The notes beneath the pieces are model-generated. The model ran no database searches. It saw only the letters and a list, made by a program, of their open reading frames with translations, and had not been told where the DNA came from. The translations under genes and the position numbers were made by a program. A DNA stretch of 64,000 nt from Streptosporangium brasiliense (lineage in GTDB: Bacteria; Actinomycetota; Actinomycetes; Streptosporangiales; Streptosporangiaceae). Shown here piece by piece: positions 33,623-42,415 of this stretch (positions are counted from its first letter, which is position 1; every line of letters starts with the position of its first letter). Location of the stretch: the NCBI RefSeq assembly GCF_030811595.1, contig NZ_JAUSRB010000002.1, forward strand, positions 1,550,001 to 1,614,000, given 5' to 3'.

Positions 33623-36600
33623 TCACCCGGTGAGGCGGGCCAGGAGCGCCCGGCTCTCCTCCTCCAGATGCGTGAGACCGAGGTCGCGGTGCGTCTCAAG
33701 TGCGGCACGGGCGTGGTCACGGGCCGCCGCCGTACGGCCCAGCCGCCCGGCCAGCTCGGCGAGGACCAGGTGGGTGGAGCCCCAGCCCGCACTGCCCATC
33801 CCGGCGACGATCAGCTGGTCCGCGTACGGCAGGAGCCTGTCGTAGCACTCCCCGGGATCGGGGACCCCCAGCCCGGCGGCGACCAGCCCCCAGACGGGGA
33901 TGAGGAAGTCGGCGATCCAGTCCTCCCCGACCTCGGTGCCCCAGCGCCCGACGAGCTCACGGGCCAGATCGGGCCGGCCCGCCTCAAGGGCGGCCAGGAC
34001 CGCGACCGGCCGGAGCGGGACCAGCTGCGGATCCTCGGCCGCGGCGACCAGCTCGTCGACGACCTCGGCGGCCCGGCCCTGCCCCCGCCTGCACGTGTAG
34101 GTCGTCACCAGCAGGCGGAAGCGCTCACCCCAGCGGCTGGAGCCGAACCGCATCGCGCCGAACCTGCCCAGCAGCGACTCCGCCTCCTCCCACCGCCCGT
34201 CGAGGGTACGGCGGGCGGTCTCGGCGATGCGCACCATCCCCTCGAGCTCCGGGCGGGGCGCCTGGCCCAGCAGCCGCCGGCAGCGGGCCAGGTCACGGTC
34301 CCATCCGGCCAGGTCCCCCATGCGCAGCAGGCACGCCATCCGGGAGATCCTGGCCACCAGCTCGGCCGCCCGCGGCAGGCCCGGCAGGGCGAGCATCTCC
34401 TCGGCCGCCCGCAGCCGCTCCGGAGTGCTGCCGGGGACCCAGACCGCGGTCATGTAGTTGTTGAGGGTGCGGGCGAGCAGCGCGGTGTCCCCCACCCGGC
34501 GGGCGATCTCCACCGCCTCGGCCGCGTGCCGTTCCCCCTCGGCGCGGCGCGGCCCGTAGTACAGCTCCAGGGCGAGCGTGCCCAGCAGCGCCGCCCGGTC
34601 GCGCTCGGTCAGCGGCCCGGCCAGCAGGTCCTCGATCACCTCGACCATCCGCCCGTCCACCTCGCCGTAGGAACGCCAGTGCCACATGGCCGGCCCGCCG
34701 AGCACGGTGATCGCGGAGACCAGCGCGGCCCGGTCCCCCGCCCGCAGGGCCAGCTCGACCGCCTCCTCCAGGTCGCGGTGGGCCGCCTCGGCCTGGCCCA
34801 CGGTACGGCGGGCCTCTCCCAGCCCGGCCAGCAGCGTGGACCTGGCCACGCCGTCACCCGGCGGCAGCGCCGCCAGCGCGAGCTCCCAGAACTCCACGGC
34901 CTCGGTGTAGGCGAGCTGCGCCGTCGCGTGCCGGGCCGCCCGGGAGGCGTGCTCCACCGCCTTGGCCGCGCCGCCCACCTTCGCGGCCAGGGCGAAGTGG
35001 TGGGCCAGCGTGGCCGACTCGGCCTCGGGCAGCAGGGGCTCCAGCGCCCGGCCCGCCCTGAGGTGCAGCCGGGCCCGCTCCAGGCGGCTCAGCCCGGCAT
35101 ACAGCGCGTCGCGCACCAGCGCGTGGGAGAAGCGGTAGTCGAAGCCGCCGGGCGTCTCGGCCAGCAGGCCGGTCGCCACCGCCGGTTCCAGCAGCGACAT
35201 CACCGGCTCGGCGGGGAGGCCGGTGATGGCGCCGAGCAGGTCGACGTCCACCTCGCGGCCGGTCACCGCGGCGGCGCGCAGCAGCTCGCGCGTCTCCTCC
35301 GGGAGCCGGGCGACACGGCGTTCGATGACGTCGCGCGCCCCCGGGGGGACGGCGTCCAGCAGGCCCTGCTCGCTCTCCCGCAGGCGCAGCAGCTCGCCGA
35401 GGTAGAAGGGGTTCCCGCCGGTCCGCTCCAGCAGCAGGGCGACCAGCTCCGGCGCCCCGTCGATCCGCCGCGAGCGCAGGTAGGACGAGACGCCGGCGGC
35501 GTCGAACGGGTCCAGCGCCACCCGCTCGGTCGCCTGCTCCCTGGACAGCGCGGCGAGGGTGTCGCGCAGCTGCCCGGGGTGCTCGCCGGGCTCGGGGCGG
35601 AGCGTGGCCACCACCAGCACCGGGTGGCCGGCCAGCTCGCCGGCGACGAAGCTCAGCAGTCCGAGCGAGGAGGCGTCGGCCCAGTGCAGATCCTCCAGGA
35701 GCACCAGCAGCGGCCCGCCGGTCGAGGTCAGCGCGGACACGACCCGCCCGTACAGCTCGAACAGCGCCGCGTCGGGGTCCTGGCCGCGCGGCGTCTCACC
35801 CGTGAGCAGGCCCGCGTCGGCCCCGAGCTCGCGCAGCACCTGGGTCCAGGGCCAGAAGGCGGGGGCCGTGCCGTCGACGGAGCGGCCCCAGGCCGTTCCG
35901 AAACCGCGCGCGGCCGCCTGGTCGGCCGCGGCCTGGGCGAGCCGGGTCTTACCGATCCCCGCCTCCCCGGTGATCAGCACGGTGCCGCCGTGGCCGCGCC
36001 GTACCTCCGCCAGCCGCTCCTCCAGCCGCAGGAGCTGCTCCTGCCGTGCCACCAGCCCCTCCCGCGCCCGCGCCGCGACCGGCCCCTCCCCGGCCGCCGC
36101 CCCGGCGGGCCAGGGCGCGACGGCCGCGACCGGCGGGGCGGGGGCGGCGGACGTGCCGGAGCCGTCGGGGGCGACGGACGTGCCGAGGACGGCGGGGACG
36201 GCGGGCGTGCCGAGGACGGCGGGCACGACGGGCCGCGCCTCAAGCCCGCTCGCCTGCTCGAACACCGCCTGTTCCAGCCGCCGCAACTCGGGGCCCGGCT
36301 CGATGCCGAGGTCGCCGGCGAGCCTGGCGCGGACCCTGCGGAGCGCGGCCAGCGCGTCGGCCTGCCGGCCCGCCCGGTACAGCGCCAGCACCAGCAGCCC
36401 CCACAGCCGCTCCCGGTAGGGGTACGTCTCCACCAGCGCCTCCAGGTCCGGCACGCACGTGCCGCTCTCGCCCAGCGCCAGCCTGGCCTCGAACCTGTCC
36501 TCGACGGCGGTGTCACGCAGCTCGCCCAGCCGCGCCACGACCGGCTGGGCGAACTCCTGGTCGGCGAACTCCCCCAGCGGGTCCCCCCGCCACAGACCCA

Positions 36601-37015
36601 GCGCCCGCTCCAGCACCCGGAGCGCCTCGGCGTGCGCGCCCCGCGCCAGCGCCCTGCGGCCCTCGTCGGCCCAGGCGGTGAAGCGGGTCAGGTCGACCTG
36701 GCCGGGAGCGACGGCCAGCAGGTAGCCGGGTTCGCGGGTGAGCAGGATCCGGGGCGGCGTGCGGGGCGGCCGGTCCGGCTCCAGCACCTTGCGCAGGTGC
36801 GCGATGTAGGCCTGGAGCGTCCTGGTCGCGCCCGCGGGCGGCTCACCGGTCCACAGCTCGTCGATCAGCCGGTCGAGTGAGACCACCCGGCCGGGCTCCA
36901 GAGCCAGCATCGCCACCAGCGCGCGCTGCTTGCGGGTGCCCAGGTCGAGCGGCCGGCCCGAGCCGTCGGCCACCTCAAGCGGACCGAACAGCCGGAAGGT
37001 CATATCGGTCGGCAT
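33623..37015 (-). CDS. SARP-type regulator (BTAD-AAA-TPR, AfsR/large SARP)
   Basis: A 1130-residue protein from ATG 37015 (AAAGAGG upstream). Residues 5-95 are an OmpR-type winged helix (FRLFGPLEVADG, KQRALVAMLALEPG, RTLQAYIAHLRKVLEP); 100-250 are the bacterial transcriptional activator domain. A Gly/Pro/Ala linker with PAVLGT repeats follows. The AAA/STAND ATPase has ITGEAGIGKTRLAQ and LLVLLEDLHWAD. The last 500 residues are TPR-like. Large SARPs activate specialised-metabolite genes. It is divergent from an FAD oxidase gene and close to a candidate biosynthetic cluster. Confidence 0.9.
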   Translation of the reverse strand: MPTDMTFRLFGPLEVADGSGRPLDLGTRKQRALVAMLALEPGRVVSLDRLIDELWTGEPPAGATRTLQAYIAHLRKVLEPDRPPRTPPRILLTREPGYLLAVAPGQVDLTRFTAWADEGRRALARGAHAEALRVLERALGLWRGDPLGEFADQEFAQPVVARLGELRDTAVEDRFEARLALGESGTCVPDLEALVETYPYRERLWGLLVLALYRAGRQADALAALRRVRARLAGDLGIEPGPELRRLEQAVFEQASGLEARPVVPAVLGTPAVPAVLGTSVAPDGSGTSAAPAPPVAAVAPWPAGAAAGEGPVAARAREGLVARQEQLLRLEERLAEVRRGHGGTVLITGEAGIGKTRLAQAAADQAAARGFGTAWGRSVDGTAPAFWPWTQVLRELGADAGLLTGETPRGQDPDAALFELYGRVVSALTSTGGPLLVLLEDLHWADASSLGLLSFVAGELAGHPVLVVATLRPEPGEHPGQLRDTLAALSREQATERVALDPFDAAGVSSYLRSRRIDGAPELVALLLERTGGNPFYLGELLRLRESEQGLLDAVPPGARDVIERRVARLPEETRELLRAAAVTGREVDVDLLGAITGLPAEPVMSLLEPAVATGLLAETPGGFDYRFSHALVRDALYAGLSRLERARLHLRAGRALEPLLPEAESATLAHHFALAAKVGGAAKAVEHASRAARHATAQLAYTEAVEFWELALAALPPGDGVARSTLLAGLGEARRTVGQAEAAHRDLEEAVELALRAGDRAALVSAITVLGGPAMWHWRSYGEVDGRMVEVIEDLLAGPLTERDRAALLGTLALELYYGPRRAEGERHAAEAVEIARRVGDTALLARTLNNYMTAVWVPGSTPERLRAAEEMLALPGLPRAAELVARISRMACLLRMGDLAGWDRDLARCRRLLGQAPRPELEGMVRIAETARRTLDGRWEEAESLLGRFGAMRFGSSRWGERFRLLVTTYTCRRGQGRAAEVVDELVAAAEDPQLVPLRPVAVLAALEAGRPDLARELVGRWGTEVGEDWIADFLIPVWGLVAAGLGVPDPGECYDRLLPYADQLIVAGMGSAGWGSTHLVLAELAGRLGRTAAARDHARAALETHRDLGLTHLEEESRALLARLTG

Positions 37016-37111
37016 ACATCCTCTTTCATCGTCTTACATCGGTACCTCAACTGGACCCCAGCTCGATCCCATACCGGCCGGCCCAAACTAGGGCCAACGG
37101 AAGGAGAGATC

Positions 37112-38488
37112 ATGACGATTGGGAACGAGCTGAGGAACGCGGTCCGGGGCCGGGTCCTGGTGGCGGGCGACGAGGGGTTCGAGCAGGCCGGGCGGCCGTG
37201 GAACCTGGCGGTGGAGCAGCCGGTCCGGGCCGTGGTGGAGGCCGAGGACGCCGATGACGTGGCCGCGGTGGTCGGCTACGCCCGGCTGGCGGGGCTGGCG
37301 GTGGCGGCCCAGCCCAGCGGGCACGGCGCCAGTGGTTCGGCCGACGGGGTGATCCTGCTGCGCACCGGGCGGCTCGGTGACCTGGAGGTGCGGCCGGCGG
37401 AGCGGGTGGCCCGGGTGGGCGCGGGGGTGCAATGGGGGCAGGTGCTGGCCGCGGCGGGCCCGCACGGCCTGACCGGGCTGGCGGGCAGCTCGCCGGTGGT
37501 CAGCGTGACCGGCTACACCCTGGGTGGCGGGCTGAGCTGGTTCGGCCGCCGTCACGGGTTCGCCGCCGACAGTGTGCGGGCCTTCGAGGTGGTGGACGCC
37601 GAGGGGCGCCGGGCGCGGGTGAGCGCCGGGTCCGATCCGGAGCTGTTCTGGGCGCTGCGTGGCGGTGGTGGGGACTTCGCGTTGGTGACGGCGGTGGAGT
37701 TCGAGCTGTATCCGGCGCCGCGGTTGTACGGCGGGCGGGTCATGTGGCCGGCCGAGCGGGCGGCGGAGGTGCTGGAGGCCTTCCGGGAGATCACCGCGGA
37801 CGCGCCCGAGGAGCTCAGCGTCTGGTTCGATCTGTTGAGTTTCCCGCCGCTGCCCTTCCTGCCTGATCTGCTGCGGGGGAAGGCGCTGGTGGCGGTGGAC
37901 GCGACCTTTTTGGGGGAGGGCGGGGAGGGGCAGGACCTGCTGCGCCGCCTGGACAAGATCGGCGGGGCCGTCATGGACAGCCGGGGCGTCCTGCCGGTGG
38001 CCGAGCTGGGCGGCATCTGCGCCGAGCCGACCGACCCCGGGGCGGGCCTGTCGCGCGGGGAGCTGCTGACCGGTCTCGACGACGCGGCGGCCCAGGTGCT
38101 GCTGTCGCGGCCCATCGACCCGCTGCTCAGCGTGCAGATCCGGCACCTGGGCGGCGCGCTGGCCCGCCCGGCGGAGGGCGGCGGCGCCTGCGGGCACCTG
38201 ACCGAGCCGTACTCGCTCTACATGTTCGGCATCCCCTCGACGCCCGAGGCCGCGGCGGCCGTCGGGGAACGCCAGAGCGAGATCGCGGCCGCGCTCGTGC
38301 CGCACACCAGCGGGCGCAAGCCGTACACCTATCTCGCCCCGGGCGAGCGGGCCGCGGCGGCCTTCACCGGCGACACCATCACCCGGCTCCGCGACCTCAA
38401 GCGCGCCCGCGACCCCCACGGCGTCTTCCGCAGCAACTACCCGGTCCTCGACCAGCGGCCGGAGCGGCCGCACGGCGGCACGCGGTGA
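37112..38488 (+). CDS. FAD-linked oxidase (PCMH/BBE type)
   Basis: A 458-residue protein with AAGGAGA ahead of ATG 37112. The FAD domain (PCMH) has AAQPSGHGASGSADG, in which the His is the usual 8-alpha-histidyl attachment site, and SVTGYTLGGGLSWFGRRHG. The C-terminus ends with the berberine-bridge-like YxxLAPGER and DPHGVFRSNYPV motif. The Cys of bicovalent members is not visible, so attachment is probably single. Such enzymes oxidise sugars, alkaloids or polyketides. It is divergent from the SARP gene, whose product may control it. Confidence 0.85.
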   Translation: MTIGNELRNAVRGRVLVAGDEGFEQAGRPWNLAVEQPVRAVVEAEDADDVAAVVGYARLAGLAVAAQPSGHGASGSADGVILLRTGRLGDLEVRPAERVARVGAGVQWGQVLAAAGPHGLTGLAGSSPVVSVTGYTLGGGLSWFGRRHGFAADSVRAFEVVDAEGRRARVSAGSDPELFWALRGGGGDFALVTAVEFELYPAPRLYGGRVMWPAERAAEVLEAFREITADAPEELSVWFDLLSFPPLPFLPDLLRGKALVAVDATFLGEGGEGQDLLRRLDKIGGAVMDSRGVLPVAELGGICAEPTDPGAGLSRGELLTGLDDAAAQVLLSRPIDPLLSVQIRHLGGALARPAEGGGACGHLTEPYSLYMFGIPSTPEAAAAVGERQSEIAAALVPHTSGRKPYTYLAPGERAAAAFTGDTITRLRDLKRARDPHGVFRSNYPVLDQRPERPHGGTR

Positions 38489-38545
38489 CGGTGTGGCCCG
38501 GCACACACAGTTAACTGCCAGGAAAGCTGAGTAACCTCCCTCGGC

Positions 38546-38728
38546 ATGAACTGGCGGCGCACGGTCGACAACGTCCTGGTCAGGTTCACCGGACTCCAGG
38601 TCAGCCGGGCCGGCGGAGCGGGCCCCGCGCCCGCCGCGACACCCGCCGCCGCGGCCGTCACCCCCATGTGGGAGCGGCTGTTCGCGGAACTCCTGCGGGG
38701 CGGCGCGGCCGGGAAAACCCGAAGTTAA
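38546..38728 (+). CDS. small hypothetical protein
   Basis: A possible 60-residue protein beginning MNWRRTVDNVLVRFTGLQVSR, which resembles the short N-terminal segment that precedes domains in some actinomycete glycan-related proteins; then an Ala/Pro linker and a helical end. No good ribosome site except weak GCTGAG. Function unknown. Confidence 0.4.
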   Translation: MNWRRTVDNVLVRFTGLQVSRAGGAGPAPAATPAAAAVTPMWERLFAELLRGGAAGKTRS

Positions 38729-38731
38729 CAG

Positions 38732-38767
38732 TTCTGACCATTCTGACCGCGTTCTGACCAAACTGAC
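38732..38767 (+). promoter_or_regulatory. CTGAC direct repeats, SARP-box-like
   Basis: TTCTGAC occurs at 38732, 38741 and 38752 and AACTGAC at 38761, so copies 1/3 and 2/4 are each 20 bp apart. SARP regulators bind direct heptamer repeats upstream of targets. The MFS gene starts 240 bp downstream and a large SARP is encoded nearby; the link is inference. Confidence 0.4.
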
Positions 38768-39004
38768 CGCAGCACGGATTGCGGGGGAGCGCGCGGGTGG
38801 GGTTCACTTCTTGAGAGTGCTCTGAATGGGCCGGCGGGAAATCAATATGGCCGGCGACCGGATCGGCACCGTAGCCGAACAGGTTTTCCCGGTGAGAGCG
38901 GCCCCCGTTCTCCCCTCATTCACGTGCCCGATGAAAAACCGTCCGTTCAAATGATGTCCGGTGCCGCCCATCAGCCGTCATACGCATCAAGGGAGCCCGC
39001 TGGA

Positions 39005-40201
39005 ATGCCGCTCGCCCTGCTCGCGCTCACATTGAGTTCTTTCGGGATCGGGACCACGGAATTCGTGGTCATGGGGCTGCTGCCCAACGTCGCCGGCGAC
39101 CTTTCGGTCAGCATCACGACAGCCGGTTTCCTCATATCCGGATACGCGCTGGGCGTCGTCGTGGGCGGGCCGCTGCTGGTCGCGGCCGGCATCCGGATGC
39201 CCCGCAAGAACATGCTCCTCATCCTCATGGTGATTTTCATCTGCGGCAATCTGCTGTCGGCCCTGGCGCCCGGCTACGCGCTGCTGATGCTGGGCCGGAT
39301 CACGACCGCGATCTGCCACGGCGCCTTCCTGGGAGTCGCCTCCGTCGTGGCCGCCGACCTGGTCGAGGAGAGCAGGAAAGCCCGCGCGATCGCGATGGTC
39401 TTCACCGGTGGCGCCGCCGCCAACGTCGTCGGGGCGCCGCTGGGCACCTGGGTCGGGCAGAACTTCGGCTGGCGTGTCACCTTCTGGATGCTCGTCGGCA
39501 TCGGGCTGGTCGGCCTCGCCGGCATCGCCCGGCTGATCCCCGCGCAGCGGTCGCAGGCCGATGCCCGGCTGGGCCGGGAGCTGGCGGTCCTGCGCCGGCC
39601 GCAGGTGGGGCTGGCGCTGGCCATGACCGCGCTGAGCCTCGGCGCGCTGTTCGCCTCCTTCAGCTACGTCGCGCCGATGCTGACCGAGGTGACGGGGTAC
39701 TCGGAGGAGGCGCTCACCCCCCTGCTCGCCCTCTTCGGCGTCGGCCTGGTCGTGGGCAACACGCTCGGCGGCCGGTACGCCGACCGCGCGCTGCTGCCCA
39801 CCCTCGGGGCCGCGCTCGCCGCGCTCACGGCCGTGCTGGCCGTGTTCGCCTTCACCGCCCGCTCCCCGGTGCCGGCGGCGATCACCTTCGCGCTGCTCGG
39901 CGTCGCCGGGTTCGCCACCGTCCCGGGGCTGATGACCCGGGTGATCAGCAAGGCCGAGGGGGCGCCGACCCTCGCGGCGGTCGTCACGGTCTCGGCCTCC
40001 AACGTCGGCATCGCGCTGGGCGCCTACCTCGGGGGCCTGAGCATCGACGCCGGATACGGCTACACCTCGCCCAACTGGATCGGCGCGATCATGGCGGCCG
40101 CCGCGCTCGCGCTGACCATCGCCTCCGGCGCGCTGGAGACGCGCGGCGGACCCACACGCGGGATCAACACCCCCGTCCCCTCTCGCGGACATCGGTCCTG
40201 A
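39005..40201 (+). CDS. MFS transporter (DHA1, YdhP/AraJ type)
   Basis: A 398-residue protein with twelve membrane spans. ATG 39005 is chosen because AAGGGAG lies at 38987-38993 and the family normally starts MPLALLALTLSSFGIGTTEF; an in-frame GTG at 38924 would add 27 residues. Characteristic segments include TEFVVMGLLPNVA, the loop GIRMPRKNMLL and GAFLGVASVVAADL. These pumps export sugars, amino acid derivatives or drugs. As the first gene of the 39005-45105 run it is the probable exporter or resistance gene for the pathway product. Confidence 0.9.
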   Translation: MPLALLALTLSSFGIGTTEFVVMGLLPNVAGDLSVSITTAGFLISGYALGVVVGGPLLVAAGIRMPRKNMLLILMVIFICGNLLSALAPGYALLMLGRITTAICHGAFLGVASVVAADLVEESRKARAIAMVFTGGAAANVVGAPLGTWVGQNFGWRVTFWMLVGIGLVGLAGIARLIPAQRSQADARLGRELAVLRRPQVGLALAMTALSLGALFASFSYVAPMLTEVTGYSEEALTPLLALFGVGLVVGNTLGGRYADRALLPTLGAALAALTAVLAVFAFTARSPVPAAITFALLGVAGFATVPGLMTRVISKAEGAPTLAAVVTVSASNVGIALGAYLGGLSIDAGYGYTSPNWIGAIMAAAALALTIASGALETRGGPTRGINTPVPSRGHRS

Positions 40202-40342
40202 CGGTCAGGACTGTTCCGACGCTTGTCCAGTCACATGCGTTCGCCAGCCACAGCGAGCCCGGCTCCGAAGACGTCCGCCCGACCGCCCCGGTGGCGGGAC
40301 ACCATCACGGTGAGGGCGGAGGACAATCAGCGAAGGATGCGC

Positions 40343-41545
40343 ATGCCCACAAAAGTCCCCACCCGGCCCCACGTATTCGAAACATTTGCGAAAAAGCTCC
40401 AGGAGCTCAAGAGCAAGGGCCTTTACCGGCACTATTTCTCCACCGCGCACATGGCCGCCAGCCCGGGGCAGACCCTGCGTATGGGCCATGAGGTCCAGGT
40501 GTGGTGCAGCAATGACTATCTCGGCCTGAGCCAGCACCCGGATCTCATCAAGGCACAGATCGACTCGACCGCGCTGCACGGCACCAGCATGGGCGGTTCG
40601 CGCAACATCGGCGGGACGAGCGTCACTCATGTCGAGCTGGAATCAGAGCTGGCCGGCTGGCACGGGAAGGAGCGCGCGCTCATATTCTCCAGCGGCTACG
40701 TGGCGAACTTCGAGACGCTCAGCGTGCTGCTGTCGGCGGTCCCGGACATGGTGGTCATCTCGGATGAGAACAATCACCGCTCCCTCATCGAGGGGATCCG
40801 CCGGGCGAAATGCGAAAAGCGGATATTTCAGCATAATGATCTGGTCGAGCTTGAGCGCTGCCTGGCCGAGTACGACAGGTCGCGGCCCAAGATGATCGTC
40901 TTCGAGTCGGTGTACTCGATGGACGCCGACGCGTCCCCGATCAGCGCCATATGCGACCTGGCCGAGCAGTACGACGCCCTGACCTACCTCGACGAGACGC
41001 ACGCCATCGGGGTCAAGGGCCCGACCGGCGCGGGGATCTGCGAGGAGATCGGAGAGACGCGGCCGACCTTCGTCCAGGGCGTCTTCGGCAAGGCCATCGG
41101 GACGGTCGGCGGATACGTCGCGGGCCCCGACACGGCCCTGGACTACGTGCGCTCCTACGCCCCCGGCTTCATCTTCACCACCTCCCTTCCGCAGGCCTGC
41201 ATGGACGCCACGATGAAGGGCCTGGACCTCGTCCGGCGCGGCGACGACCTGCGCCGGGCGCTGACCGACAACTCACTGCGCATGAAAGCCGCCCTGCGGT
41301 CGGCCGGCATCCCCTTCATCGACGGGGAGCACCACATCATCCCGGTGATGGTGCCCGGCAGCGACCGCGTCCGCAAGGTGGCCGACCTCCTCCTGGAGGA
41401 CCACCTCATCTACGTCCAGCCGATCAACTTCCCGTCCGTCCCGCTCGGGACGGAGCGGCTGCGCGTCACCGTCGCCCCGTACCGGACGGCCGAACAGATC
41501 GAACACTTCGCGTACGCCCTGGAAGACAGCCTCACCCGCGTGTGA
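40343..41545 (+). CDS. 5-aminolevulinate synthase-like PLP enzyme
   Basis: A 400-residue alpha-oxoamine synthase from ATG 40343 (GAAGG at 40332-40336). It matches ALAS better than KBL or AONS: WCSNDYLGLSQHP, GTSMGGSRNIGGTS, the IFSSGYVANFETLSVL stretch, SDENNHRSLIEGIRR, FESVYSMDADASPI and the PLP lysine K250 in GVFGKAIGTVGGYVAG (most ALAS have TLGKAFG). Actinomycetes make haem precursors from glutamyl-tRNA, so an ALAS usually marks specialised metabolism, where it makes ALA for C5N units. The AMP ligase and amide synthase of C5N pathways are not visible here, so the product may differ. Confidence 0.85.
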   Translation: MPTKVPTRPHVFETFAKKLQELKSKGLYRHYFSTAHMAASPGQTLRMGHEVQVWCSNDYLGLSQHPDLIKAQIDSTALHGTSMGGSRNIGGTSVTHVELESELAGWHGKERALIFSSGYVANFETLSVLLSAVPDMVVISDENNHRSLIEGIRRAKCEKRIFQHNDLVELERCLAEYDRSRPKMIVFESVYSMDADASPISAICDLAEQYDALTYLDETHAIGVKGPTGAGICEEIGETRPTFVQGVFGKAIGTVGGYVAGPDTALDYVRSYAPGFIFTTSLPQACMDATMKGLDLVRRGDDLRRALTDNSLRMKAALRSAGIPFIDGEHHIIPVMVPGSDRVRKVADLLLEDHLIYVQPINFPSVPLGTERLRVTVAPYRTAEQIEHFAYALEDSLTRV

Positions 41546-41560
41546 ACCAAGGAGACGGCA

Positions 41561-42415
41561 ATGGACAGGATCGACCTGACCCCCTTCATCGGCGCGGAAC
41601 TGACCGGCGTCACCTACGAGGACCTGCAGCGGGACGACGTCTTCGACGAACTGGTCACCGCTCTCCACCAGCGCGAACTCGTGATCATCCGGGGGATCGA
41701 GGTGACGCCCCGGCAGCAGGTGGACCTCGCGGTCCGCATCGGCAGGCCCATCCCCTTCGTGCTGGAGCAGTACCGCTACCCGGAGCTGCCGGAGATCATG
41801 ATCTCCTCCAACGAGGTGCGGGACAACAAGTCCATCGGCGTGGCCCGGGTCGGCAACTTCTGGCACCAGGACTCGTCCTTCGTCGCCAAGCCCGCCGAAT
41901 ACACCATGCTGCACGGCGTGAACGTCCCGCAGACCAGCGGCCACACCCTGTTCGCCAGCGCCGTCGACGTCTACGACCGGCTGCCCGACGACTGGAAGAA
42001 GAAGATCGACGACCGCAAGGCGTGGCACACCGTGGCCAAGCGCCTGCGCATCCGCAGCGAGCACGTGGGACTGTCGACGGCCGAGTACAGGGCCTGGATC
42101 GAGGAGAAGCACCCGAAGGTCGAGCACCCGCTGGTGCGGCAGGACCCCTTCACCAAGCAGACGTATCTATACGGCGCCCCGGAGTACATGGACTCGGTGC
42201 AGGGCTTCGACGCCAACGAGAACGAGGCGTTCTTCACCCTGCTCGACAGCCTCATCCAGGACCCGGACCACGTCTACACCCACCGCTGGACCCCTGACGA
42301 CCTCGTGGTGTGGAAGACCTCCACGACCCTGCACGCGGCGACCGACGTCGAACCCGGGGTGGCCCGGACCGTGCACCGGGTCAGCATCGAAGCCGAGCAG
42401 CCGTGGGCGGAATAG
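41561..42415 (+). CDS. TauD/TfdA-type Fe(II)/2-oxoglutarate dioxygenase
   Basis: A 284-residue protein 15 bp after the ALAS-like gene. The iron ligands are H102 and D104 (FWHQDSSF) and H258 (TLHAATD), with the 2-oxoglutarate Arg region ARTVHRVSIE at the end. N-terminal IIRGIEVTPRQQVDLAVRIG and HRWTPDDLVVWKTSTTLH are family hallmarks. It should hydroxylate, desaturate or cyclise a small molecule, likely the amino ketone or its conjugate. It overlaps the next gene by 13 bp, indicating a single operon. Confidence 0.9.
   Translation: MDRIDLTPFIGAELTGVTYEDLQRDDVFDELVTALHQRELVIIRGIEVTPRQQVDLAVRIGRPIPFVLEQYRYPELPEIMISSNEVRDNKSIGVARVGNFWHQDSSFVAKPAEYTMLHGVNVPQTSGHTLFASAVDVYDRLPDDWKKKIDDRKAWHTVAKRLRIRSEHVGLSTAEYRAWIEEKHPKVEHPLVRQDPFTKQTYLYGAPEYMDSVQGFDANENEAFFTLLDSLIQDPDHVYTHRWTPDDLVVWKTSTTLHAATDVEPGVARTVHRVSIEAEQPWAE

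Noticed and set aside
33308-36880. 1190-residue frame opposite the SARP gene
   Set aside because: Low-complexity antisense frame with no start signal; the SARP protein has complete domains on the opposite strand.
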